NCBI GenBank assembly: GCA_947289115.1
Contig: CAMYPG010000003.1
Location: 1 to 64,000, forward strand
Direction: 5' to 3'
DNA length: 64,000 bases
Source of the DNA: an uncultured Gardnerella sp.
GTDB taxonomy: Bacteria > Actinomycetota > Actinomycetes > Actinomycetales > Bifidobacteriaceae
Positions 8,339-17,748 of the stretch are shown here, in pieces. Position 1 is the first letter of the stretch. Each line of letters begins with the position of its first letter. Below the pieces are notes generated by a model. That model saw nothing but the letters and a program-made list of their open reading frames with translations, did not search any database and was not told the origin of the DNA. The translations under genes and the position numbers were made by a program.

Positions 8339-11038
8339 ATGGCTGGTAAGGCTTCACCTAGTGAACCATTGTGGGAGACAATTCTCCTGTTTGTGCCTAG
8401 AACTTTAGGAAAGTTAGTGCGCTCGTTTTTTGGTGTTGGAGAATACGATGAGGCATATCGCAGGGATGGTTTGTGCTTCGTTATGCTTGTTCTTGCGATT
8501 TTGTTCTGCGCATCAGAATGGTTTAGAGTTAGTGGGTTTATTGGAGTAGGTCTCCATTTTGTGTCTTCTAGTTTGCTTGGAATTATGAGCGTTGTTCTGC
8601 CTGTGTGGTTAAGCGTTGTTGCTTTTAGGTTGATGCGTAACAGTGGAGCTGGCTCTGGTAATCCTCGTGTTATTAGCGGATTTATTATTCTATTGTTGTC
8701 TGTTTGCTCAATTCTTGATATTTCTTCTGCACCTCGCGGAAAAGCGTTTAATTTAGACACTGTACAGAAGTCAGGTGGGTTATTAGGTTTTGTGCTCGGA
8801 TCTCCGCTATCGTGGGGTCTTTCTCGTATTTTTGCAATTATTATTTTTGTAGTAGCTGCTATTTTTTCGATATTAATGATTGCTCGCCTTCATGTAACTG
8901 ATATAGCTCAAAGTGTTGCTACTATTTTTGCTAAATATAACAGTAAAAAGTCTTCTGAAGATTTAGGAAACTCTGCAGAAGATAATTCTGACAGCAAAAC
9001 CAATTCTTTGGAATTTGCAGATGATGTGCCAACTCACAATGAAGAATCGCCTAAAAATAATAGCAGATCTTCTCAAATGTCTTCTGTATTGAAACTGTTT
9101 AAATCATTCTTTAAGCGTAAAAACAGCAATAATAATGGGGAATTGCTTGACGAATACGCTGGCGATGATGCATTTTCGCATGCTGCTTCTCACGGTAATA
9201 GTGCAGATAATCTTGAAAGAGTTGAACCTCGTAAAGCAAGAACTGTGAGCAGCTCTTCCGATAATAATGCTTCAAATAATTCCCAATTTGAAAATGCTGA
9301 TAATAATTCGAGTCGACTTACACCTAGAAGTGTTTCATCTTCATCAAAGCCTGTTCCTGAAGAAATATTGCCAAAAGCTCCTATGAGTGATTCCTCTTTA
9401 TCTGCAAACGATCCATGGTCAAGTATTCCAGCTGAACGTATGGATCAATATCGCAGTGATCAGGAAGATTCAGATAATGAAAATGCTACCGACAGTGAAA
9501 ATGGTGCTGGCAATAATAATGAGCCTTCTTTTGATTCTTCCTCTGAACCTTACAAGCTCCCTGATTTGAATCTTTTGGCTTATGGCAAGCCTCATGTTGC
9601 GAGAACTCAAGCAAACGATAACGTTATTCGTGCGCTAACTTCTACTTTTGAGCAATTTGACGTCGACGCTCACGTTATTGGATTCCTTAGAGGACCATCT
9701 GTTACGCAGTACGAGGTTGAGCTTGGTCCTGGTGTAAAAGTTGAAAAAGTTACGAATTTGCAAAAAAATATTGCATACGCTGTAGCTAGCACGGATGTGC
9801 GTATTTTGTCGCCAATCCCAGGAAAGTCTGCTATTGGTATTGAAATTCCAAACGTCGACCGCGAAATTGTGCATTTGGGAGATGTTCTGCGCTCGCAAAA
9901 AGCTATGAATGACCCTAATCCTATGCTTACAGGCGTTGGAAAAGATGTTGAAGGTCATTTCGTAACTGCAGCTCTCGATAAAATGCCGCATTTGCTTGTT
10001 GCGGGCGCTACCGGCTCTGGTAAGTCGAGTTTTATTAATTCAATGCTTACTTCGATTATTATGAGAGCAACTCCTGAACAAGTTCGCATGATTATGGTCG
10101 ATCCTAAGCGCGTGGAGCTTTCTGCTTATGCTGGCATTCCGCATTTGCTTACTCCGATTATTACGGATCCTAAGAAGGCTGCGCAGGCTCTTGAGTGGGT
10201 TGTTAAAGAGATGGATGCTCGCTACGACGACTTGCAATTCTTTGGTTTCCGTCATGTTAAAGATTTCAACAAGGCTGTTCGTGAAGGAAAGGTTCATGCT
10301 CCGGCTGGATCTGAGCGAAAAGTTGCTCCATACCCGTATTTACTTGTGGTTGTAGATGAGATGGCTGATTTGATGATGGTTGCTAAGAACGATGTGGAAA
10401 GTTCTATTCAGCGTATTACTCAGCTTGCTCGAGCTGCAGGTGTGCATTTGGTTCTAGCTACTCAGCGTCCGTCTGTTGATGTTGTAACAGGCCTGATTAA
10501 AGCAAATATTCCTTCTCGTTTGGCTTTTGCTACTTCGTCTGCTACTGATTCAAGGGTTATTCTCGATACTGTTGGTGCGGAAACTTTGATTGGTCAAGGT
10601 GACGCTTTGTTCCTTCCAATGGGTGCTGCTAAGCCTCAGCGTGTGCAGGGTTCGTGGGTGAGTGAATCTGAAATTCGTAAGGCTGTTGAGTATGTTCGCA
10701 CGCAGCGCAAGCCAAAGTATCGTGAAGATATTGAGCAAATGGCTCAAAAAGCTGATGCTCAAGCTCAAAGCAAGCTTAAAACTAGCGATATTGGCGACGA
10801 TATGGATGAGTTGCTTCAGGCTGCAGAGCTTGTTGTTAGCTCGCAATTTGGCTCTACTTCAATGCTTCAGCGCAAGTTGCGCGTTGGCTTTGCAAAGGCA
10901 GGTCGATTGATGGATTTGCTTGAATCTCGAGGAGTAGTGGGACCTTCTGAAGGTTCTAAAGCTCGCGAAGTTTTGGTTCAGCCGGAAGATTTGCCAAAAG
11001 TTTTGGCTTTTATTCGTGGTGAGTCAGATTCGTTATAA
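8339..11038 (+). CDS. ftsK: FtsK/SpoIIIE-type DNA translocase
   Basis: A septum-associated ATP-driven DNA pump that clears and resolves chromosome termini at division. The first 190 or so residues contain several hydrophobic helices (about 45-65, 75-95, 115-130 and 150-180). An acidic, Ser/Asn-rich linker of about 220 residues follows. The C-terminal motor has Walker A GATGSGKS at residues 556-563 and Walker B LLVVVDEMADL with Asp673, and ends in a winged-helix gamma domain (SQFGSTSMLQRKLRVGFAKAGRLMDLLE). Length 899 aa is normal for actinobacteria. GGAG lies six bases before the ATG. No XerCD partner is visible here. Confidence 0.96.
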   Translation: MAGKASPSEPLWETILLFVPRTLGKLVRSFFGVGEYDEAYRRDGLCFVMLVLAILFCASEWFRVSGFIGVGLHFVSSSLLGIMSVVLPVWLSVVAFRLMRNSGAGSGNPRVISGFIILLLSVCSILDISSAPRGKAFNLDTVQKSGGLLGFVLGSPLSWGLSRIFAIIIFVVAAIFSILMIARLHVTDIAQSVATIFAKYNSKKSSEDLGNSAEDNSDSKTNSLEFADDVPTHNEESPKNNSRSSQMSSVLKLFKSFFKRKNSNNNGELLDEYAGDDAFSHAASHGNSADNLERVEPRKARTVSSSSDNNASNNSQFENADNNSSRLTPRSVSSSSKPVPEEILPKAPMSDSSLSANDPWSSIPAERMDQYRSDQEDSDNENATDSENGAGNNNEPSFDSSSEPYKLPDLNLLAYGKPHVARTQANDNVIRALTSTFEQFDVDAHVIGFLRGPSVTQYEVELGPGVKVEKVTNLQKNIAYAVASTDVRILSPIPGKSAIGIEIPNVDREIVHLGDVLRSQKAMNDPNPMLTGVGKDVEGHFVTAALDKMPHLLVAGATGSGKSSFINSMLTSIIMRATPEQVRMIMVDPKRVELSAYAGIPHLLTPIITDPKKAAQALEWVVKEMDARYDDLQFFGFRHVKDFNKAVREGKVHAPAGSERKVAPYPYLLVVVDEMADLMMVAKNDVESSIQRITQLARAAGVHLVLATQRPSVDVVTGLIKANIPSRLAFATSSATDSRVILDTVGAETLIGQGDALFLPMGAAKPQRVQGSWVSESEIRKAVEYVRTQRKPKYREDIEQMAQKADAQAQSKLKTSDIGDDMDELLQAAELVVSSQFGSTSMLQRKLRVGFAKAGRLMDLLESRGVVGPSEGSKAREVLVQPEDLPKVLAFIRGESDSL

Positions 11039-11119
11039 GATATTGTATTGTTATGTGCAGTACCAAGTTGTGTGATGTGCTAGAAGTTTTTACTTTGCAG
11101 TAGAATGAAGGTTATGTGT

Positions 11120-11800
11120 ATGAAGAAAAAAGCTAAGTCATCATTTTTTGTTGGCTGGAATTATGCTCCGAATATTGTGACTTATATCCGTATTTTGCTT
11201 TCGCTTGTTTTTATTGTTTTATATTTGAAAGCAGGTATATGGGGTTTTGATTCAGTTTCGTTGCGTTGGGCTGCGTTTGTGCTGTTTGTTGTAGCTGCTT
11301 CTACGGATAAGCTTGACGGGTGGATGGCTCGTAAATATCATAAGGTTACAGAATTAGGTAAGTTGCTTGATCCAATTGCGGATAAAATTCTTATTTTAGC
11401 TGCGCTTATTATTGCTTCTGTTTTCGGCGAAATTTATTGGTGGATAACCATCTTGTTCATGATTCGCGAAATTGCCATTACTCTTGTGCGAATTTATGTT
11501 GTTCATGTTCGTGGAAGGGTAATTGCTGCATCCTCTGCAGGAAAATATAAGACTCTTACGCAGTCGATTGGTATTGCAATGATTATTGCACCTCTTGTTG
11601 CAACTCTTCATGCTAATCCATTGCCTTCTTGGATGGTTTCTTACTATGCAGTTGCTTTTGGCTTGCTTGGTATTTCTTTGGGCTTTGCTTTCTATTCTGC
11701 AGTTTTGTATGTCTATAGTGCTTTCTTTGAGGGTTCTTCAAATAGCGAATCTCAAGTTGATGATGCAAAAAATGCAGTGCCTTTGTCTCCTGTGAAGTAA
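11120..11800 (+). CDS. pgsA: CDP-diacylglycerol-glycerol-3-phosphate 3-phosphatidyltransferase
   Basis: An integral membrane enzyme making phosphatidylglycerophosphate. The CDP-alcohol phosphotransferase signature D-x2-DG-x2-AR-x8-G-x3-D-x3-D is intact in STDKLDGWMARKYHK and the following GKLLDPIADK. Several transmembrane helices surround it. The N-terminal NYAPNIVTYIRILLS matches PgsA rather than cardiolipin synthase, although other members of the superfamily cannot be excluded. I prefer the ATG at 11120, which has AAGG eight bases upstream; an in-frame ATG at 11105 would add five residues. It follows ftsK by about 80 bp on the same strand. Confidence 0.9.
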   Translation: MKKKAKSSFFVGWNYAPNIVTYIRILLSLVFIVLYLKAGIWGFDSVSLRWAAFVLFVVAASTDKLDGWMARKYHKVTELGKLLDPIADKILILAALIIASVFGEIYWWITILFMIREIAITLVRIYVVHVRGRVIAASSAGKYKTLTQSIGIAMIIAPLVATLHANPLPSWMVSYYAVAFGLLGISLGFAFYSAVLYVYSAFFEGSSNSESQVDDAKNAVPLSPVK

Positions 11801-11830
11801 ATAAAATATAACGAGTTAAACTTCTTGTTT

Positions 11831-11893
11831 GTAGCTTACGGTTTTTCATAGATTATCCCTAAAGGGTTTATGTTTTGGAAAATCGTAAGCTAC
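11831..11893 (+). repeat. Long nested hairpin before the cinA-type gene
   Basis: The outer arms GTAGCTTACG (11831-11840) and CGTAAGCTAC (11884-11893) are perfect complements. Inner pairs CATA/TATG and CCCT/AGGG stack inside them. The structure covers the far-upstream ATG at 11870, which argues against that start. It may be a leader structure or a small hairpin element. Confidence 0.55.
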
Positions 11894-11911
11894 AATCATA
11901 TCGAGCGTATT

Positions 11912-12601
11912 ATGAATAATTCTTCAGGTTTTAATACAGTTTCTTTAGCTGCGGATCTATTGGAAAAAAGTTTTATTAAAGGAATGCATATTGCTTCAGC
12001 AGAGTCGTTAACTGGCGGGCTTTTGGCTGATGCTTTTGTTTCTGTTCCTGGTGCGTCACGAGTTTTTTGTGGATCTGCTGTCACTTATGATATTCATGCT
12101 AAATCCAAAATTCTTGGCGTAAATTCTAATCTTTTACAATCTGAAGGCGCGGTTTACCAGGATGTTGCTTTTCAAATGGCGATTGGAGCTGCTCAAATAT
12201 ATCGTGGCAGTGGATGGGCGTATGAGGAAGATTGTGAGTGTTGTGCAAATTTTCCTATTATTGGCTTGTCTACAACTGGTGTTGCAGGTCCTGGTCCTGA
12301 TGGTAATAAACCAGCAGGTTTAGTTTATGTTGGAATATTTTTGCCTCAAGTTAGTGATGTTATGGATTCTGTTAAAGATGTAGCTCGTAAAGAACTTGAA
12401 AATGGCTGTGTGAGTAACGTCTATGATTATGATTTTGCTCAAATCGAAAGTCAAAGCGTAACTAAAATTGCGCCATCAAGTGCTGCTTTTGTTTTTGAAT
12501 TGAGATTATCTGGCAGTCGTCAAGAAGTTCGCGAATCTACTGTATTTCAGTTATTGAGAATAGCTAATGACTTGATTGCTTATGTCGAAGATTGTAAGTA
12601 G
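11912..12601 (+). CDS. CinA C-terminal-domain protein, nicotinamide-nucleotide amidase type
   Basis: The family deamidates NMN to nicotinate mononucleotide in pyridine-nucleotide salvage. The conserved core is visible: IASAESLTGGLLADAFVSVPGASRVFCGSAVTYD near the start, ILGVNSNLLQSEGAVYQDVAFQMA, then STTGVAGPGPDGNKPAGLVYVG. Only the CinA amidase domain is present; the N-terminal MoaB-like domain of long CinA is absent. An insertion with four Cys (around residues 95-105) and another of about 30 residues after GIFLP are unusual. I choose the ATG at 11912, because the ATG at 11870 lies inside a hairpin. It precedes recA, a common arrangement. Confidence 0.88.
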   Translation: MNNSSGFNTVSLAADLLEKSFIKGMHIASAESLTGGLLADAFVSVPGASRVFCGSAVTYDIHAKSKILGVNSNLLQSEGAVYQDVAFQMAIGAAQIYRGSGWAYEEDCECCANFPIIGLSTTGVAGPGPDGNKPAGLVYVGIFLPQVSDVMDSVKDVARKELENGCVSNVYDYDFAQIESQSVTKIAPSSAAFVFELRLSGSRQEVRESTVFQLLRIANDLIAYVEDCK

Positions 12602-12628
12602 TTGGGGTGTAATCAAGACACGCGCTAT

Positions 12629-12642
12629 CGAACAAATGTTCG
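12629..12642 (+). promoter_or_regulatory. LexA (SOS) box of recA
   Basis: CGAACAAATGTTCG is a perfect palindromic CGAAC-N4-GTTCG operator of the Gram-positive type. It lies 165 bp before the recA start and overlaps or abuts the -35 region of a candidate promoter whose -10 is TATACT at 12652-12657. Repressor binding there would block recA transcription until DNA damage. Confidence 0.9.
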
Positions 12643-12651
12643 CATATGTAG

Positions 12652-12657
12652 TATACT
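12652..12657 (+). promoter_or_regulatory. Candidate recA -10 element
   Basis: TATACT lies about 10 bases after the LexA box, placing the expected -35 inside the box. The -35 itself is poor. The predicted 5' leader is about 140 bases. Confidence 0.55.
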
Positions 12658-12806
12658 TATGTTTGTCGTGATGATTTAAGCTGAGTTAAGTGTTTAAGTG
12701 CTTGGATTAAATGTTTTATCCACATTGCACAAAAATGCTTGTACTTGAATCTAGTATGGAACTAAGGTCGTTCGATACATAACGGCATGCGAAAGGAGTA
12801 GCATAC

Positions 12807-13946
12807 ATGGCGCAAACAAAAAGTAAAGGCAGTGTTAATCGCCTTATTGATGCGGATAAAACAGATCCACGTCGCCAAGCAGCGTTAGAAACTGCTTTAG
12901 CCAATGTTGAACGACAATATGGAAAAGGTTCTGCAATGCGCTTAGGTGATAGACCTATGCAAGATGTAGAAGTTATTCCTACTGGTTCATTAGCGTTGGA
13001 CACTGCTTTGGGGATTGGCGGTGTTCCTAGAGGGCGAATAGTTGAAGTCTACGGTCCTGAGTCTTCTGGTAAAACAACTCTTGCTTTGCATATTGTTGCA
13101 AATGCTCAAAAAAATGGTGGGGTAGCGGCATTTATTGATGCTGAGCATGCGTTGGATCCTGTCTATGCGCGAAAGCTTGGAGTAGACACGGATGCTCTTA
13201 TTGTTTCTCAGCCAGATAATGGTGAGCAGGCATTGGAAATTGCTGATATGCTTATTCGTTCTGGTGCGTTAGATGTTATTGTTGTTGATTCTGTAGCGGC
13301 ATTAGTTCCTAAAGCTGAAATCGATGGCGATATGGGAGATAGTCATGTGGGCTTACAAGCTCGCTTAATGAGTCAGGCGTTGCGTAAGATGACTGGTGCT
13401 CTTTCACAAGCTGGCACTACTGCTATTTTTATTAATCAGCTTCGTGAAAAAATTGGCGTATTCTTTGGTAATCCTGAAACTACCACTGGTGGTAAAGCTT
13501 TGAAGTTCTATGCGTCTGTGCGTATGGATATTCGCAGAGTTTCTACTATTAAAGAGGGCGAAGAAGCTGTTGGCAACCGAACTAAAGTTAAGATTGTCAA
13601 GAATAAAATGGCTCCGCCTTTCAAAACTGCTGAGTTTGATGTTCTTTACGGAGAAGGTATCTCGACTGAAGGTTCTGTTATCGATATGGGACTGCAAGCT
13701 GAAGTTATTAAGAAATCTGGTTCTTGGTTTACTTATGAAGGTGAGCAGCTTGGACAAGGTCGTGAAAACGTCCGTAAATTCTTGAAAGATAATCCAGCTA
13801 TTACTGAAGAAATTAGCGAAAAAGTCAAAGCTTCGTTAGGTTTAATGCATCCTGAAGATCAATTCGCTGAAGATTCTGAACTAGATCAATTCGATGATGA
13901 TTCTGTAGCTAAAAATTCTGCACAAAAGTCATCCGAATCGAAGTAA
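12807..13946 (+). CDS. recA: RecA recombinase
   Basis: The ATP-dependent strand-exchange protein and SOS co-protease. The P-loop GPESSGKT is at residues 83-90, and further conserved blocks include AFIDAEHALDPVYARKLGV, DVIVVDSVAALVPKAEIDGDMGD, and AIFINQLREKIGVFFGNPETTTGGKALKFYASVR (loop L2). The last 25 residues are acidic, as usual. The 379-residue length is normal and there is no intein. GAAAGGAG precedes the ATG. An upstream LexA box indicates SOS control, and recX follows at 31 bp. Confidence 0.98.
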   Translation: MAQTKSKGSVNRLIDADKTDPRRQAALETALANVERQYGKGSAMRLGDRPMQDVEVIPTGSLALDTALGIGGVPRGRIVEVYGPESSGKTTLALHIVANAQKNGGVAAFIDAEHALDPVYARKLGVDTDALIVSQPDNGEQALEIADMLIRSGALDVIVVDSVAALVPKAEIDGDMGDSHVGLQARLMSQALRKMTGALSQAGTTAIFINQLREKIGVFFGNPETTTGGKALKFYASVRMDIRRVSTIKEGEEAVGNRTKVKIVKNKMAPPFKTAEFDVLYGEGISTEGSVIDMGLQAEVIKKSGSWFTYEGEQLGQGRENVRKFLKDNPAITEEISEKVKASLGLMHPEDQFAEDSELDQFDDDSVAKNSAQKSSESK

Positions 13947-13977
13947 TAATAAGATTACAGTGTAAAGCGAATGCAAT

Positions 13978-14646
13978 ATGCCTATTAGTGTAGAGAATTT
14001 TCTTCGCGATCATCCAGTAGAGCGTGCTGAAGAAAATGACGAAAGTAATAGTGTAGTGACACATACTCGCAAAAAAATATCGCATAAGTCAGTACTTTTA
14101 AGCGCAAAAAATAATACAAAAAACATGCCGTATGTAAAAAACGCTAAAGTAAGTGATTTAAGCGACGAACTTTGCAATAGTAGTGAAGATGATTGCAGGG
14201 AAGCTGCTTTAAGGCTTTTAGATTATGCTCCTCGCTCTGTGATGAACATGCGCAAAAGGCTTAAAGAAAAAGGTTATACGGAAGTTGCTGTTGACGCGGT
14301 TATTCATCGCTTGCTTGAATTGCATCTTCTTGATGACAATCAATACGCTCAAATGGTGATTCGCTCTTGCGCAGTGAGGCTTCTTGGTGCTAGAGCTACT
14401 CGAATGGAATTGCAGCGTAAAAATGTTGATCCTGCTGCTATTTCACAAAATGTAGCTTCTGCTCAAAACTCTGGAGTATTCACTGAAGCAGCGTGGGAAC
14501 TCGGTCGCAAAACGGCTTCGCGCACGAGAAATCTTGAGCCTTTAGTTCGAAGACGAAGATTTTTCGCAGCAGCTGCAAGAAAAGGTCATGATTTAAACGT
14601 TATTAACGAAGTGTATGCAGCTTTATTCGAAAGTAATAACGAATGA
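13978..14646 (+). CDS. recX: RecX regulatory protein
   Basis: RecX binds RecA filaments and restrains them. The C-terminal 150 residues show the three-helix repeats of RecX: AALRLLDYAPRSVMNMRKRLKEKGYTE, then LHLLDDNQYAQMVIRS and RLLGARATRMELQRKNV, ending in a third repeat with RRRRFFAAAARKGHD. The N-terminal 60 residues are low in complexity and not conserved with the family. The position right after recA, on the same strand, supports co-transcription and SOS induction. Confidence 0.93.
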   Translation: MPISVENFLRDHPVERAEENDESNSVVTHTRKKISHKSVLLSAKNNTKNMPYVKNAKVSDLSDELCNSSEDDCREAALRLLDYAPRSVMNMRKRLKEKGYTEVAVDAVIHRLLELHLLDDNQYAQMVIRSCAVRLLGARATRMELQRKNVDPAAISQNVASAQNSGVFTEAAWELGRKTASRTRNLEPLVRRRRFFAAAARKGHDLNVINEVYAALFESNNE

Positions 14647-14652
14647 ATAGTA

Positions 14653-14689
14653 AAAGAGGCTGGATTATACAAGTAAACCAGCCTCTTTC
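14653..14689. terminator. Bidirectional terminator between recX and thrC
   Basis: An 11-bp stem, AAAGAGGCTGG and CCAGCCTCTTT, separates the convergent recX and thrC genes. A and T runs on the two sides suit termination in both directions. Confidence 0.85.
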
Positions 14690-14705
14690 GCTTAAAACTT
14701 TATGA

Positions 14706-16232
14706 TTATTTTGCGAAATTATGCGCTTGAGCTAAAACATACTCAGGCATATCTTCAACATTAATAACATCATTAAAGCGTGGAGTTTTATTTTCAAGAT
14801 TTCTAAGCATGCTTGGAGCTTTAGTTCCTGTAGCTTTACTAAGAGCGTCCATGCATTTGAAATCATTCATATCTTGCACATGCTCAATATTCAAAGCTTC
14901 AGCAACAACGCGAGGGAATTTGTATGGGCTTGCAGTGCTTAGCAATACTCTAGGTGTGCTTTCGTCATGTGGAATATTTTGCATAACGAAGAATCCGCAA
15001 GCAGTATGTGGGTCGATCACATACTTGTACTTGTTCCAGCAGTCATAAATAGCTTCGCGAATTTGATCTTCATTTGCCCAACCGCAGCCAAACAGTGAGC
15101 GAATCTTTGCAAGCACATTTTCTGGAATCTCAAAAGCGCCCCACTGCTGTAAATCGTTCATAAGCATTTGTATTAAACGCGTGTCTTTATCGCACATGTA
15201 ATAAAGCATTCGTTCCAAATTAGAAGAAACCAAAATATCCATAGAAGGAGCAACAGTGTGATGGAATGAGCGCTGACGGTTATAAGTGCCGCTTACCAAA
15301 AAATCAAACAAAACATTATTGCTATTGCTTGCAACAATAAGATGTTTTACAGGAAGACCAAGCATTTTTGCGTAATATCCAGCAAGAATATCGCCAAAAT
15401 TGCCGGTTGGTACGCAAAACTCAACTTCATCTCCAAGAGCTATTGCTTTACGCTCAACAAGTTGCTTATAAGCCGCAAAATAGTACACGACTTGCGGCAC
15501 GAGTCGTCCAACATTTATTGAATTAGCAGAAGACAATTCAGTATTCGCAGATTCTTCAATATTTTTATTAAGCTCACTATTGGTGAAAATCTGTTTTACG
15601 CCAGTTTGAGCATCGTCAAAATTGCCTCGAACTGCGCAAACTTTCACATTTTCGCCCACCTGCGTAGTCATTTGCAATTCTTGAACGCGGCTAACTTTTC
15701 CTTCTGGATAAAAAGTAACCATAGAAGTGCCTAGAACATCAGCAAAACCAGCCAAAGCAGCTTTACCTGTATCTCCAGAAGTTGCAGTTAGAATCATAAC
15801 GCTTTTTTCAATATCAGATTCGTTCTCGTGTTGAGTTTTAGTGCGAGACATTAATTGTGGCAACATTTGCAAAGCAACGTCTTTAAACGCGCAAGTAGGA
15901 CCATGGAAAAGTTCCATAACAAAATCGCTAGTGTTTCCAAGCTGCTGAAGTGGAGTAATAGCGTTATTAGCCCATTGATTGCCGTATGCCAGTTTAATGC
16001 AAGAAGAAAGCTCTTCTGAAGTATAATCTGGCAGTAACAGTTGTAAAATATCTTGCGCAATTTCTTGATACGATTTGCCTTGCAATTTAGAAATATCGTA
16101 ACGCTCGCTACCAAGGCTATCGGCTACAAATAATCCGCCATCTTCAGCAATTCCTTTACGTATTGCTTCTTTTGAAGTGCATGTTGGCTTAAGCGAACGA
16201 GTGCTATGGAAAATAGTTGTATCTGATGCCAT
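14706..16232 (-). CDS. thrC: Threonine synthase
   Basis: A PLP enzyme making threonine from O-phosphohomoserine. It opens with FHSTRSL and EDGGLFVADSLG, typical of the fungal/E. coli-like branch, and binds PLP through Lys117 in GPTCAFKDVALQMLPQL. The phosphate-binding loop TATSGDTGKAALAGF and CVPTGNFGDILAGYYAKMLGLPVKHLIVASN are intact. At 508 aa it is normal for bifidobacteria, longer than the short ThrC class. No hom or thrB neighbour is present, so the gene stands alone, converging on recX. Confidence 0.96.
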   Translation of the reverse strand: MASDTTIFHSTRSLKPTCTSKEAIRKGIAEDGGLFVADSLGSERYDISKLQGKSYQEIAQDILQLLLPDYTSEELSSCIKLAYGNQWANNAITPLQQLGNTSDFVMELFHGPTCAFKDVALQMLPQLMSRTKTQHENESDIEKSVMILTATSGDTGKAALAGFADVLGTSMVTFYPEGKVSRVQELQMTTQVGENVKVCAVRGNFDDAQTGVKQIFTNSELNKNIEESANTELSSANSINVGRLVPQVVYYFAAYKQLVERKAIALGDEVEFCVPTGNFGDILAGYYAKMLGLPVKHLIVASNSNNVLFDFLVSGTYNRQRSFHHTVAPSMDILVSSNLERMLYYMCDKDTRLIQMLMNDLQQWGAFEIPENVLAKIRSLFGCGWANEDQIREAIYDCWNKYKYVIDPHTACGFFVMQNIPHDESTPRVLLSTASPYKFPRVVAEALNIEHVQDMNDFKCMDALSKATGTKAPSMLRNLENKTPRFNDVINVEDMPEYVLAQAHNFAK

Positions 16233-16432
16233 AATAACTCCGTAACCGTCTGTTTATAGAGAATATTTTTTACTTACATAGATTATTTATGTAAATTATT
16301 TACACAACTTATATCAAATTATGGTACCTGAAGCGCTGGGCGAATGGGCGTGTGCTAATCTCATATGTATAAATGCTTTTGTTTTACTATTAATTAATTG
16401 GCGATTAGGCAAATAATCTATAGGGGGAAACG

Positions 16433-17710
16433 TTGTCTGTTGATGATTTAGTGAATGCTCGTGCGGATTGTGCGCGCAAAGCGTGGCGTAATTTTGCTCA
16501 TGCAGACACTCGCGCAAAAAATGCGCTTCTCGAAAAAATGGCAGATGCCTTAGAATCTTCAGCTTCAAATATTGCTGAGGCTAACAAAAAAGATCTTAAA
16601 GAAGCTGAAGCTAAAGGAATGGATGCTGGAAAGCTCGACAGGCTTAAATTTGACGAAGAGCGAATCCAAGCTTCTGCAAAAAGCGTGCGAAAAATTGCAC
16701 AATTGCAAGATCCTGTAGGAGAGGTTGTTCGCGGATACACTCTTCCTAATGGCATTAAACTTTCGCAAATTCGAGTTCCAATGGGCGTTATGGGAATGAT
16801 TTACGAAGCTCGTCCAAACGTAACTATTGATGTAGCTGCTTTGTGTATTAAATCTGGAAATGCTGCGATTTTGCGTGGTGGAAGCGCGGCTCTCCATACG
16901 AATCAGGCGAGTATTGAAGTTATACAATCGGTTCTTAAAAATTCTAACTTTAGTGCTGATTTGATTCAGTCTGTTGATGATTTAGGAAGAGACGGAGCTA
17001 CGTCAATGATGCATGCTCACGGTCATATTGATGTGCTTGTGCCTAGAGGTAGCGCAAATCTTATTGCAGCAGTTGTTCAAGAATCTACGGTCCCTGTTAT
17101 TGAGACTGGAGCTGGAAACGTACATATTTATGTAGATAAAAGCGCTGATGTTAAAAAAGCTATACCTATTATTATTAATGCAAAAACGCAACGAGTGGGC
17201 GTGTGCAATACTGCTGAAAAATTATTAGTGCATAAAGCTGTTGCGCAAGAATTTTTGCCAAAAATCGCTGCTGCTTTAGCTGAGCATAATGTAATTTTAC
17301 ATGCAGACGATAAATCTTACGATATTTTGCAATCCGCTAATATTCAAAGATTGCAGCTTGAGCGTGCCACTGAGGAAGATTGGAAGCGAGAATATTTGTC
17401 GCTGAATATGGGTGTGAAAGTTGTAGATGATTATACTGATGCAGCTTCTCATATTGCGAAATATTCTACTGGCCATACTGAAACCATTATTGCTGAAGAT
17501 TATTCAACTATTCAAAGTTTTATTGCAAGTGTTGATTCCGCTGTAGTTATGGTAAATGCTTCAACGCGCTTTACGGATGGTGGCGAATTTGGTTTCGGCG
17601 CAGAACTTGGTATTTCTACGCAAAAATTGCATGCGAGAGGCCCTATGGGTTTGCTTGAAATGACAACAACCAAATGGATCGGCTACGGAGATGGGCAGAT
17701 ACGCGAGTAG
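16433..17710 (+). CDS. proA: Gamma-glutamyl phosphate reductase
   Basis: An NADPH-dependent enzyme of proline synthesis that reduces gamma-glutamyl phosphate to the semialdehyde. The aldehyde-dehydrogenase-like fold shows PMGVMGMIYEARPNVTIDVAALCIKSGNA (residues about 117-144), GAGNVHIYVDKSADV and the catalytic Cys258 in TQRVGVCNTAEKLLV. The 425-residue length is typical. The start is a TTG at 16433 with AGGGGGAAA just upstream; no better ATG exists in frame near the family N-terminus. proB is not adjacent. Confidence 0.96.
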   Translation: MSVDDLVNARADCARKAWRNFAHADTRAKNALLEKMADALESSASNIAEANKKDLKEAEAKGMDAGKLDRLKFDEERIQASAKSVRKIAQLQDPVGEVVRGYTLPNGIKLSQIRVPMGVMGMIYEARPNVTIDVAALCIKSGNAAILRGGSAALHTNQASIEVIQSVLKNSNFSADLIQSVDDLGRDGATSMMHAHGHIDVLVPRGSANLIAAVVQESTVPVIETGAGNVHIYVDKSADVKKAIPIIINAKTQRVGVCNTAEKLLVHKAVAQEFLPKIAAALAEHNVILHADDKSYDILQSANIQRLQLERATEEDWKREYLSLNMGVKVVDDYTDAASHIAKYSTGHTETIIAEDYSTIQSFIASVDSAVVMVNASTRFTDGGEFGFGAELGISTQKLHARGPMGLLEMTTTKWIGYGDGQIRE

Positions 17711-17748
17711 TACTGGTTTTAATAGTTACGTGGCGGTAAGGTAAGAGT

